Source: Rhizobium binae (GTDB lineage Bacteria; Pseudomonadota; Alphaproteobacteria; Rhizobiales; Rhizobiaceae). Taken from it: 64,000 nucleotides of DNA. The position numbers and the translations under genes were made by a program. Shown here piece by piece: positions 57,040 through 64,000 of this stretch (positions within the stretch are counted from its first letter, which is position 1; each line of letters begins with the position of its first letter). The stretch is from the NCBI RefSeq assembly GCF_017357225.1, contig NZ_CP071608.1, forward strand, positions 248,001 through 312,000, read 5' to 3'. The notes beneath the pieces are model-generated. The model searched no databases, was not told where the DNA came from, and worked only from the letters and a program-made list of their open reading frames with translations.

Positions 57040-57836
57040 TCCACCTTCATTTTCTCGCCACCTGAAGTAGAGGGAGCCGTCGCACTGAAAAATTTCTCTC
57101 GCCGCGCCTGTGCCAGGTCCTTGTCGGTCTGCTCCGTCTGAAGCCAGGTTCCCATCATCGTCATCTGTTGCGAGACGAGACCGCGAAGCTTCTGCATCTG
57201 GGCAACTTGCTGAGCGGCGATCTCGTGGCCGACCTGCAAGGCTTTCATCTGCCCATCCGCCGTTTCGGACATCGACCGCAACGAGGACATCGTATCTTCC
57301 TCGCTATCGAACTGGTCGGCCGTGAGGCTCGCAGCGTTCAGCGAGCTGGCGATCGTGTCGCGGTTGGTGTTCGACCAGGACTGATATGTCGAGGAGAACG
57401 TCGCGTTATCCGGCAGGTTGTTTTTGAGATCGGCGTAGCTCTGAAAGCGCTGCTGAAGAACGTCGTCAGCATTGCCCATAGAGAATGAGATACTCTGACC
57501 CTGGTCGACGATGCCGCGGAGCTGATTGAGATCGCTTTCGACCTGCCCCCAGACATGGTCAGGCAGCTGCGCGGTGTTTTGCAGCATGTTCTGGTATATC
57601 TTAAGCTGGTTCTGGATCTGCTCCGCAAGCTGGCTGATCTGCGTCAGCTGATTGTCGACCTGGAGGCCCGAGCTCTTGAGAAGGTCCACCAATTGCGCAT
57701 TGTTGGCGAGCTGCGTCCACTCCGTCGCAGCACCGGTGGCGGTCCCGGCCCGTGCTGAAGGTACGGCTCCGATCGTCAGGGCTGCGGCCGCCAGGCAGGC
57801 TAACCATCTATTCGAACTTGAGTAGCAATGCGGCAT
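57033..57836 (-). CDS. trbJ: Mating-pair formation protein TrbJ (VirB5-like)
   Basis: This 267-residue secreted protein has a signal peptide (WLACLAAAALTIGAVPSARA) and a long alpha-helical body (QLTQISQLAEQIQNQLKIYQ, QVAQMQKLRGLVSQQMTMMG), the pattern of the VirB5/TrbJ pilus-tip adhesin. The C-terminal SGGEKMKVEW is shared with TrbK. ATG 57836 overlaps the trbE 3' end by 29 bases. Confidence 0.95.
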   Translation of the reverse strand: MPHCYSSSNRWLACLAAAALTIGAVPSARAGTATGAATEWTQLANNAQLVDLLKSSGLQVDNQLTQISQLAEQIQNQLKIYQNMLQNTAQLPDHVWGQVESDLNQLRGIVDQGQSISFSMGNADDVLQQRFQSYADLKNNLPDNATFSSTYQSWSNTNRDTIASSLNAASLTADQFDSEEDTMSSLRSMSETADGQMKALQVGHEIAAQQVAQMQKLRGLVSQQMTMMGTWLQTEQTDKDLAQARREKFFSATAPSTSGGEKMKVEW

Positions 57837-60264
57837 CGTGAACTCCTCTCGTTTCAAGCCAGCGGATTGGCCAGTCGCGGCCATGTTCGGATTTCAGCGC
57901 GCGGATGCGCTTGAGGTCCTCCTTCCCGGAAGCTCCTACGAAGCTCAGCGCAATGGGTCCGAGCGACATGTTGAAGAGACGACGGCCTTCCGGCGTGGCG
58001 ACGTAGTATTCGCGCTTCGGGATCGCTGTTGAGACGATCTCAATCTGGCGCTCGTTGAAACCGATACGCTCATAAAATTCCCGCGTCCCCGGCTCTCTGG
58101 CGGCGCCATTCGGAAGGCAAATCTTGGTGGGGCAGGATTCCTTCAGCACGTCGATAATCCCTGACCGTTCGGCGTCGGAGATTGATTGGGTCGCCAGAAC
58201 GACTGCGCAATTCGCCTTGCGCAGCACCTTAAGCCATTCCCTGATCTTGCTGCGGAAAACTGGGTGGCCAAGCATCAGCCACGCCTCGTCGAGGACGATC
58301 AGGCTTGGCGACCCATCCAAACGCTTCTCGATCCGCCGGAACAAATAGGTCAGCACTGGCACGAGATTGCGCTCGCCCATGTTCATCAGCTGCTCGATCT
58401 CGAAAGTCTGGAAGGCCCCGAGTGTCAGGCCGTCCTCCTCCGCATCGAGGAGCTGGCCCATTGGCCCATCGACGGTGTAGTGATGCAGCGCGTCCTTAAT
58501 CTCACGTAGCTGCACGCCGCTGACGAAATCCGAGAGTGAGCGACCGGATGCGCTCGCCATCAGTCCGATTTGCCGAGAGATTGCGTTGCGATGATCGGGG
58601 GTGATGGTGACGCCCTGCAGACCGACCAGCATCTCGATCCACTCGGTCGCCCAGGCCCGGTCGGCATCACTTTTGAGATCAGAGAGTGGGCAGAAAGCCA
58701 ACGCCCTCCCCTCTTCCGCATTGTCGCCGCCGATCTCATAGTGATCACCACCGGCTGCGAGCGTCAGGGGGAGAAGTGAACTGCCTTTGTCAAAGGCGAA
58801 GATCTGCGCATTTTCGTATCGGCGAAACTGCGCGGCGATCAGAGCCAGAAGCGTCGACTTGCCTGAGCCGGTTGGGCCGAAGATCAGCGTGTGGCCGACA
58901 TCATCGACATGCAGGTTCAGACGGAACGCTGTCGAGCCGGTCGCAACCTGCATCAAGGGCGGGGAATTCGGTGGGTAAAAGGGGCATGGCGCGACCGGGT
59001 TTCCGGCCCAGACCGAGTTCAGCGGAATCAAGTCGGCGAGATTGCTGGTGTTGATCAACGGCTCACGGATGTTGCAATACCAGTTGCCCGGCAAGCTGCC
59101 GAGATAGGCATCGGTGGCGTTCAGCGTTTCGATCCGCGCCCCAAAGCCTTCCGCCTGGATCAGCCGCCGGATCGCTTCTGCCTTCTCCTGCAGTGCTTCG
59201 CGATCGTTGTCGAATAGCACGACGACCGGCGTGTAATACCCATAGGCAACCAGCTGCGATGAGGCCTGTGCGATGGCATCCTCAGTTTCGGCCACCATCG
59301 TCATCGCGTCCTGGTCGACGGATCGACTTTGTGTCTGGAATATCTGGTCGAAGAACGGCCGGACCTTTTGCTGCCATTTCTTGCGCGTGCGCTCGAGCTT
59401 TTGACGGGCTTCCTCGGCATCGAGAAAAATGAAGCGCGATGACCATCGATAGCTTAGCGGCAGGAGGTCGAGGCTATTGAGAATGCCTGGCCAGCTCTCC
59501 GCCGGCAGACCATCGATCGCAACGACGCCGAGGAAACGGTTTTCGACCTTCGGCGTCAGGCCGTGCTCAAGCTCGGCCGTCGCGATCCAGTCGAGATACA
59601 TGGGGATATCCGGAAGCCGGATCGGATGGCTCTCGCCTGTGATGCAGAAGCGGGCGAACTGAAGCAGCTCGTCATATCGGGCAATTCGCTCCCCTCCCCT
59701 ATCGACCGTTTCGCGGGTTTCCATGCGCCGGATCGAAATCGTGTTGGCAAAATACTGCTCAAGCTCTCGCACCGCGTTCTTGAACACGAAGAGCACCGTG
59801 TCCGCATAGGACTTCTTCCGGCTCTCTTCATCCGAATAGATATATTTGCTGAGGGCGGTCTTCCTGGACTCAAGCGGCCGGTAGGTGAGGACCAGGGCGT
59901 GCTTGCTCTCGAAATGTCCCTGCTCCCGCTCGAAATGCGCCCGGCGCTCGGCATCGATCGCGCGGGTCACTGGGTCGGGGAAATGGCAGCGATCTTCCGA
60001 TGGATACTCGACCGTTGGAACGCGGATGGCCTCGACCTGGATCATCCAGCCGCTTCCAAGCCGCGAGAGGACCGCATTGATCTGCCTCGACAGCTCGTTG
60101 CGCTCGAGGTCGGTCGCACTTTCGGAGTCCGGTCCGGCGAAGTACCAGCCGGCCATCAGGCTTCCGTCCTTCAAGAGGAGAACACCATTGTCGACGAGGC
60201 CGGCATAGGGAACGAGATCCGCAAAGGATGGACCGGTCACCCGGAAGCGATTGAGAGCTACCAT
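57808..60264 (-). CDS. trbE: Conjugation ATPase TrbE (VirB4-like)
   Basis: This 818-residue ATPase powers T4SS assembly and substrate passage. The N-terminal CagE/TrbE/VirB domain is followed by Walker A TLIFGPTGSGKSTLLALIAA near residue 450 and Walker B SLIVLDEAWLMLGHP near residue 640, then VVLATQSISDAERS. The length is normal for the family. It overlaps trbJ and follows trbD by ten bases. Confidence 0.97.
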   Translation of the reverse strand: MVALNRFRVTGPSFADLVPYAGLVDNGVLLLKDGSLMAGWYFAGPDSESATDLERNELSRQINAVLSRLGSGWMIQVEAIRVPTVEYPSEDRCHFPDPVTRAIDAERRAHFEREQGHFESKHALVLTYRPLESRKTALSKYIYSDEESRKKSYADTVLFVFKNAVRELEQYFANTISIRRMETRETVDRGGERIARYDELLQFARFCITGESHPIRLPDIPMYLDWIATAELEHGLTPKVENRFLGVVAIDGLPAESWPGILNSLDLLPLSYRWSSRFIFLDAEEARQKLERTRKKWQQKVRPFFDQIFQTQSRSVDQDAMTMVAETEDAIAQASSQLVAYGYYTPVVVLFDNDREALQEKAEAIRRLIQAEGFGARIETLNATDAYLGSLPGNWYCNIREPLINTSNLADLIPLNSVWAGNPVAPCPFYPPNSPPLMQVATGSTAFRLNLHVDDVGHTLIFGPTGSGKSTLLALIAAQFRRYENAQIFAFDKGSSLLPLTLAAGGDHYEIGGDNAEEGRALAFCPLSDLKSDADRAWATEWIEMLVGLQGVTITPDHRNAISRQIGLMASASGRSLSDFVSGVQLREIKDALHHYTVDGPMGQLLDAEEDGLTLGAFQTFEIEQLMNMGERNLVPVLTYLFRRIEKRLDGSPSLIVLDEAWLMLGHPVFRSKIREWLKVLRKANCAVVLATQSISDAERSGIIDVLKESCPTKICLPNGAAREPGTREFYERIGFNERQIEIVSTAIPKREYYVATPEGRRLFNMSLGPIALSFVGASGKEDLKRIRALKSEHGRDWPIRWLETRGVHDAALLLKFE

Positions 60265-60274
60265 GGCGGTCTCC

Positions 60275-60574
60275 TCAATAGCGACGCCAAGGCGAAGTGG
60301 TTGCCTTGTAGTAGGGCTTGTAGGAAATGTGCCTGATATAGACCTGCCGCATGTGCGGATCGGCCTTCGCCATCATCCTGAGCAGCCCGACGATCACGAC
60401 CCAGACAACGACGCCGAAAAGCGCCGAGTAGGCCGTAAGCACAACGAAGATCAGGATCACCGCTGCAAGACCGGTGATCAGCACCAGCTCCCGGTCGGCG
60501 CCCATGAGTAGGTTCGGGCGGGAGAGCGCGCGATGGATGCGGTTACGCCGCAGGCCCGACAGGGACTCAGCCAT
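60275..60574 (-). CDS. trbD: Mating-pair formation protein TrbD (VirB3-like)
   Basis: This 99-residue protein has two adjacent membrane segments ([20 protein letters not shown] and [20 protein letters not shown]) and the VirB3-like start [20 protein letters not shown]. It is an inner-membrane partner of TrbE. ATG 60574 overlaps the trbC stop by eight bases. Confidence 0.95.
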   Translation of the reverse strand: MAESLSGLRRNRIHRALSRPNLLMGADRELVLITGLAAVILIFVVLTAYSALFGVVVWVVIVGLLRMMAKADPHMRQVYIRHISYKPYYKATTSPWRRY

Positions 60575-60950
60575 GATCCCCCTCCCCTCCTTCGTTCGAA
60601 CCAATTGAGATGACCTGCTCTTCGGTCAGCCCGATCGAAGCGCCGGTCGCACCGAATAGGCCGACGATGTTGGTGGCGCCGAGCAGGATGCCGGCGACGA
60701 GAACGACGTACACAAGTCGCCGTGCGAAATCGTTCAGTTCACCGCCAAAGATGAGCATGCCGCCGGCAATGGCCACGGCTGCAAGCGCGATCGCGCCCGC
60801 GACCGGGCCGGTTATCGACTCCTGGATCTGCTGCAGTGGCCCTTCCCATGGGAGGCTGCCGCCGGAACTGGCGAGCGCCGGCGCGACCGAGGCAAGAATG
60901 ATGGGCGTCGCCACGAGCGCGGCGGCGATGAGGGTATGCTTACGCGACAT
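60567..60950 (-). CDS. trbC: Conjugal pilin precursor TrbC (VirB2-like)
   Basis: This 127-residue protein has a long signal ([20 protein letters not shown], cleavage likely after ALA) and two hydrophobic helices ([20 protein letters not shown] and [20 protein letters not shown]), the pattern of the VirB2/TrbC pilin. The C-terminus may be trimmed and the peptide cyclised by TraF. It overlaps trbB by 11 bases. Confidence 0.95.
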   Translation of the reverse strand: MSRKHTLIAAALVATPIILASVAPALASSGGSLPWEGPLQQIQESITGPVAGAIALAAVAIAGGMLIFGGELNDFARRLVYVVLVAGILLGATNIVGLFGATGASIGLTEEQVISIGSNEGGEGDHG

Positions 60951-61917
60951 GGCGCGCCTCCTGTTCTTCGGTGAGCTGGTCGGATTCGATCTCGTACCGT
61001 CCGTTGATGAACTGCTCGATTTGGATGATGTCGCGAACAAGCCGCCCACGCGGCGTCCGCTCAATCGAAATCACCAGGTCGACGGCCTCTCCGATCACCT
61101 CGTGCATCGGCTGCTGGCTTGCCTCGGCCGTCAGCTGTTCAAGGCGGCGCAGCGCCGACATGGCGGTGTTGGAGTGAATGGTCGCTACGCCGCCCGGGTG
61201 ACCGGTGTTCCAGGCCTTGAGCAACGTCAGGGCCGCGCCGTCGCGGACTTCGCCAACGATGATCCGGTCGGGACGCAGCCGCATGGTGCTCTTGAGGAGC
61301 CGCGCCATGTCGATCGTATCGCTGGTATGGAGGAGTACGGCGTTCTCGGCTGCGCATTGGATTTCCGCGGTATCCTCAAGGATGACGAGGCGATCCTGTG
61401 GCGCGGACTTCACGATCTCGTGGATTACGGCGTTCGCAAGCGTCGTCTTACCCGAGCCCGTCCCCCCGGAAATGATGATGTTCAGCCTCGTGGAAATGGC
61501 ACTGCGGATCGTTGTGGCTTGGTATTCTGTCATCACGCCGGCGCGAATGTAGTCTTCAAGTGGAATGAGGCGCGATGCCCGGCGACGAATCGTGAAGGCG
61601 GGCTTGGTGACAACGGGAGGCAACAGTCCCTCGAAGCGGTGGCCACCGATTGGCAGCTCGCCGGAGATGATTGGCTGTTCCGTGTCGACCTCTGACTGAA
61701 GCGCGTGCGCCACTGTACCGATCACCATCTCCGCTGCAGCGGATGACATCTCGCCTGCGGGCGCAACGCCGTGACCTAGCCGTTCGATGAATAATTTGCC
61801 GTCCGGATTGAGCATGATTTCGACGACGTTCGCGTCGTCCAGGGCAACACAAAGCTGATCGCCGAGCGCCTCCTGAAGTTTGCGGACGAGCCGAGGGTGA
61901 GAGCGAAGCTGGTTCAC
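60940..61917 (-). CDS. trbB: Conjugation ATPase TrbB (VirB11-like)
   Basis: This 325-residue hexameric traffic ATPase has Walker [21 protein letters not shown] near residue 150, the Asp box [11 protein letters not shown], Walker B and His-box regions [20 protein letters not shown] and [14 protein letters not shown]. Its start overlaps the traI stop by four bases, so the operon is translated as a coupled unit beginning with traI. Confidence 0.97.
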   Translation of the reverse strand: MNQLRSHPRLVRKLQEALGDQLCVALDDANVVEIMLNPDGKLFIERLGHGVAPAGEMSSAAAEMVIGTVAHALQSEVDTEQPIISGELPIGGHRFEGLLPPVVTKPAFTIRRRASRLIPLEDYIRAGVMTEYQATTIRSAISTRLNIIISGGTGSGKTTLANAVIHEIVKSAPQDRLVILEDTAEIQCAAENAVLLHTSDTIDMARLLKSTMRLRPDRIIVGEVRDGAALTLLKAWNTGHPGGVATIHSNTAMSALRRLEQLTAEASQQPMHEVIGEAVDLVISIERTPRGRLVRDIIQIEQFINGRYEIESDQLTEEQEARHVA

Positions 61918-62552
61918 GGATTTCTCCTTAGGCTGCCTGGCCGAGAGGGGGTGAATTCAGAGCGGTAGGTTGAGGGGAGGAGCCTTAGGAACGTGGCCGC
62001 ATTGACAGGCAGCGTCCCGGCTACGGCCATCGTCACGCCGATCTTCTTGGGTTCGGCCAAACGCTGAAGCTGCCATCCCACGCGAGCGAGGATGCGCTCA
62101 AATCGAAGATCGGTCACAGTAACAATCTCAGTATACGCATTCGCCATGCACCATTCGATGATGCCAGCGAACATGGTCAGCGTCGCTTCATGGACCGAGC
62201 CGTCCCCTCTCCCCTCAGCGAGAGTCGTGTCGACACAGAAGCGAGAACTCTCGATCATCGCGGCATGCCCATTGAGTTGACCGCCGGGGAGCAGAGACGG
62301 GAAAACGTCGGCCACCATTGTTGGACCAAGCGAAGGGAGAAGCCTCGCGCACCCCGCCAATTCGCCGGTCTCTGCGACGGCGAGCACATAGGTCGGCCGA
62401 AGCGCGTCGAAACGATCGGACTCGCGGCCGGCCGTTACGTCCACTTCCCAACCCAGGCGATCGGAAAAAACCCGAGCACGAAGCTGATAGTGGATGTGTA
62501 GGAGATGCGCCTCTTGGATCGTCCGGGGTGTTGAGAGCGCGAGGACCTGCAT
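61914..62552 (-). CDS. traI: N-acyl-homoserine-lactone synthase TraI
   Basis: This 212-residue LuxI-family enzyme makes the acyl-homoserine lactone that TraR senses. All the invariant LuxI residues are in order: R25, F29, W35, D46, D49, R70, E101 and R104 (LRARVFSDRLGWEVD, ESDRFD, CARLLP, IESSRF). The ATG at 62552 is preceded by GGAGAAAATC and begins at the family start; a longer frame to 62591 is unlikely. It is the first gene of the traI-trb operon, which creates a positive-feedback loop. The acyl chain cannot be predicted from sequence. Confidence 0.96.
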   Translation of the reverse strand: MQVLALSTPRTIQEAHLLHIHYQLRARVFSDRLGWEVDVTAGRESDRFDALRPTYVLAVAETGELAGCARLLPSLGPTMVADVFPSLLPGGQLNGHAAMIESSRFCVDTTLAEGRGDGSVHEATLTMFAGIIEWCMANAYTEIVTVTDLRFERILARVGWQLQRLAEPKKIGVTMAVAGTLPVNAATFLRLLPSTYRSEFTPSRPGSLRRNP

Positions 62553-62611
62553 GATTTTCTCCGTCATTGTTGGACGGCTGGAAATCAGCATAGATCGGGA
62601 CCGAGGGGCAG

Positions 62612-62627
62612 TTGTAGAATCCTACAA
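62612..62627 (-). promoter_or_regulatory. TTGTAG-N4-CTACAA dyad, traI copy of the motif
   Basis: On the minus strand TTGTAGGATTCTACAA lies 59 bases upstream of the traI start. It is a perfect 6-bp dyad with a four-base spacer and shares TTGTAGGATTC with the sites at 36132, 42704 and 63942. It is a candidate TraR target or core promoter element. Confidence 0.65.
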
Positions 62628-62786
62628 ACTTGCAGGGGGTGAGTCGCTTCGACAAATTCCTTATTTTGTCGAATGCAGCCATTAGCAAGTGTCGACCGTG
62701 GAGAATGCCAGTAATCATGTCCTGATCCCACCGACCGGATCATCGCTTGATCATCGATGTTCAACCTCGAAAGAGGGCTTAAACAT

Positions 62787-63465
62787 ATGTCGATTTCCAA
62801 GCTTACGCTTAAATCCAAGGGTGAGCCGGTACGCCGGGTTGAGGTGTTCACTGGCAATGGCCGTCGCCGCGAATGGAGCGACGATCAGAAGGACGGTGTG
62901 CTCTGTGGAGCGGCATGGGGTGACTCCGCAGCAACTGTTCACATGGCGACGGCTCGCCCCAAAGCAGCCGAGGTACTTTCTGTGCCCGAGGAAGATCCTA
63001 TGCTTGCGCCAGCGGTCGTCGTGTCGCCCGGGAAGCCAGAGCCGAAGAAGGCGCGGCGGGCACGTTCGCCAAGGAAAGCTTCTCCGGAAGCGGCTATCGA
63101 ATTGCAAATTGATGGAGCCACGCTGCGCATCGCCTCCGGCACCGATGCCACAACGATTGTCGCCGTTATCCAGGCGTTGAAGGCTCAATCTTGATCGGTA
63201 AGTCCGATGCGGTAAAGCTGGTGAAGGCCCAGATGGGTGCCGACCCATTCTCTGGCACGATCTACGTGTTCCGGGCCAAACGAAGGGACCGGATCAAGCT
63301 GATCTTCTGGTGTGCCTGGTCGCCAAGCGGCATGAGGATGTCGAGTTCCATTGCCCGGATGCACGACGGTTGTATCTGACATCCGCGCAGTTCTTGGCGG
63401 TGTTCGATGGACTGGACTGGAAACGCGTTCCGATCCCACGCGACAAATTCGGCAAGGCCAATTGA
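62787..63465 (+). pseudogene. IS66-family remnant (tnpA and tnpB fragments)
   Basis: The first part, VRRVEVFTGNGRRREWSDDQ, then in another frame VCSVERHGVTPQQLFTWRRL, then KAAEVLSVPEEDP, and finally IELQIDGATLRIASGTDAT, is IS66 TnpA with an internal deletion and two shifts. From 63191 follow GADPFSGTIYVFRAKRRDRI and KLIFW, then in a shifted frame CLVAKRHEDVEF and LTSAQFLAVFDGLDWKRV, which is TnpB. The large transposase gene tnpC is missing. The element is dead and separates traI from the iteron region. Confidence 0.82.
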
Positions 63466-63531
63466 GGCTCACGAAAGGCCTGCGCCGACGGATGGGCGCT
63501 TCGTAGCTTGCGAAATGATTTTTGGCAATTG

Positions 63532-63552
63532 ACCCGCCCGGGAGAGGCGGGT
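63532..63552. terminator. Hairpin before the iteron array
   Basis: ACCCGCC-cgggaga-GGCGGGT is a perfect 7-bp stem between the IS66 debris and the iterons. No T-run follows on the plus strand. Confidence 0.4.
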
Positions 63553-63556
63553 AGAA

Positions 63557-63632
63557 TCGTCACGTGATGTAAAAACCGTCTATTGACTAAAAACCCGTCA
63601 CGGGACTGAAAAACCGTCACGCTTGAAAAGCT
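63557..63632 (+). repeat. Iteron-like array, four 19-bp units
   Basis: Units of exactly 19 bp start at 63557, 63576, 63595 and 63614. Each begins (C/T)CGTC and most continue ACG..., with a run of A closing the first three: unit 3 is CCGTCACGGGACTGAAAAA. Units 2 and 1 are diverged in the middle. Regular spacing of nearly two helical turns in front of a gene with a good ribosome binding site is typical of iteron-controlled replication origins or of operators for multimeric DNA-binding proteins. Confidence 0.75.
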
Positions 63633-63638
63633 AGAGTC

Positions 63639-63650
63639 ACCTTATAAGGT
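63639..63650. promoter_or_regulatory. Perfect 12-bp palindrome, candidate operator
   Basis: ACCTTATAAGGT lies between the last iteron and the ribosome binding site (GGAGG, 63655-63659) of the frame starting at 63664. It could be the operator for autoregulation, or overlap the promoter -10 region (TATAAG). Confidence 0.55.
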
Positions 63651-63663
63651 AGCGGAGGATCAA

Positions 63664-64000
63664 ATGGAAACCACTTCGGAGCGCATTCAGCGCCATGCCA
63701 AAGAACTCTGGGCACGCAGTGCAGGCGCGGGGCGCCGTCCCCCGATCTATGTCTCGCAGACTTCGCGCTCGACGACTAAGGGTGAGGCGAACCCCAATCC
63801 AGAGAGCGGAGCAAATGACCCCCGTACGCAGCGCATATGCTCAATGTTGTACGAACCGGCTAAGCTCTTGAAGGGGAATGGAGTCGCCATCGTGCGAACA
63901 GTGGGTCATGCTCTCCCTGTGCACCGAAGCGACCGGGACGGTTGTAGGATTCACAGTAAAACAGATCATGAACATACCGGGATGCCAGCCTTGCTAACTT
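63664..64000 (+). CDS. Unrecognised protein, 5' part, runs off the window
   Basis: The ATG has GGAGG five bases upstream and follows the iterons and palindrome. The frame METTSERIQRHAKELWARSAG, RPPIYVSQTSRSTTKGEANP stays open for 112 codons to the window end. I do not recognise it as RepA, RepC or an RPA-type initiator. The second half (from about residue 55) looks less protein-like and contains the TTGTAGGATTCACA motif at 63942, so a junction or truncation within the gene is possible. Its regulatory region suggests a replication- or maintenance-related protein, by inference only. Confidence 0.45.
   Translation, partial: METTSERIQRHAKELWARSAGAGRRPPIYVSQTSRSTTKGEANPNPESGANDPRTQRICSMLYEPAKLLKGNGVAIVRTVGHALPVHRSDRDGCRIHSKTDHEHTGMPALLT
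63942..63955 (+). promoter_or_regulatory. TTGTAGGATTCACA motif, right-end copy
   Basis: This plus-strand copy is identical over 16 bases (TTGTAGGATTCACAGT) to the one upstream of traC. An ATG follows 13 bases after the motif, at 63969, so another gene may begin at the window edge. Confidence 0.55.

Noticed and set aside
60610..61695. 361-codon plus-strand frame
   Set aside because: It is antisense to trbC and trbB, which are clearly coding.
62553..62786. Canonical Ti tra box (ATGTGCAGATCTGCACAT-like) upstream of traI
   Set aside because: I looked for it here and in the traC-traA and traR regions and saw no convincing match; only the TTGTAG dyad is present.
63557..63632. CRISPR array
   Set aside because: The four repeated units are contiguous, with no unique spacers, so they are iteron-like rather than CRISPR repeats; no cas genes are present.
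63664..64000. repA of a repABC operon
   Set aside because: The N-terminus lacks the RepA/ParA pattern and no Walker motif is seen in the available 112 codons.

Overview
The window reads as part of a large, self-transmissible plasmid of a Rhizobium of the leguminosarum/etli group. The grounds are: a Ti/rhizobial-type quorum-sensing-controlled conjugation system (traI-trb, traR, traM, traCDG, traAFBH, oriT), several small plasmid-backbone families typical of Rhizobiaceae (DUF1419, DUF3085, DUF736, ArdC, a ParB-like protein, a TOPRIM primase-like protein), an FnrN regulator with anaeroboxes, high GC, and repeated sugar ABC/ROK loci. Names come from recognising protein motifs by eye; no database search was run.

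Region 1 (1-11.3 kb) holds two solute-uptake loci. A minus-strand carbohydrate ABC system (Gfo/Idh/MocA oxidoreductase, two permeases, Tat-exported binding protein) faces a ROK regulator. A second ROK regulator faces an operon of AfuA-like binding protein, ATPase, fused double permease and TIM-barrel isomerase. Dyads in both divergent promoters are candidate operators.

Region 2 (11.3-17.2 kb) is a patchwork: a broken IS1182-type transposase, an intact isocitrate dehydrogenase gene, fnrN with two upstream anaeroboxes 32 bp apart, then an amino-sugar kinase and GntR regulator pair followed by a shattered SIS-domain gene, and a lone LuxR-type HTH.

Region 3 (17.2-39.9 kb) is plasmid backbone and cargo: TOPRIM/DUF3991, DUF1419, DUF3085, a huge methylase-helicase gene broken by one frameshift and two in-frame amber codons, a ParB-like gene, ArdC antirestriction protein, DUF736, WGR protein, small unknown genes, a complete group II intron and a membrane-anchored thermonuclease. 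Many of these genes follow long GC-rich structured leaders, some sharing sequence. Inserted among them is an operon for an acyl carrier protein, an acyl-CoA dehydrogenase, a SerRS-like amino acid:[carrier protein] ligase and a DUF1839 protein, with a truncated fifth gene.

Region 4 (39.9-62.6 kb) is the conjugation system: traG-traD-traC (minus) divergent from traA-traF-traB-traH (plus) with oriT between them; an AbiEi/AbiEii toxin-antitoxin pair and an XRE regulator; traM converging on traR; then the trbI-to-trbB operon transcribed from traI. An oriented motif, TTGTAGGATTC, lies upstream of traI, traC and the WGR gene, and occurs again near the right end.

Region 5 (62.6-64 kb) has IS66 debris, a four-copy 19-bp iteron array, a perfect palindrome and the start of an unrecognised reading frame that runs off the window. 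No tRNA, rRNA, CRISPR or repABC genes were seen.
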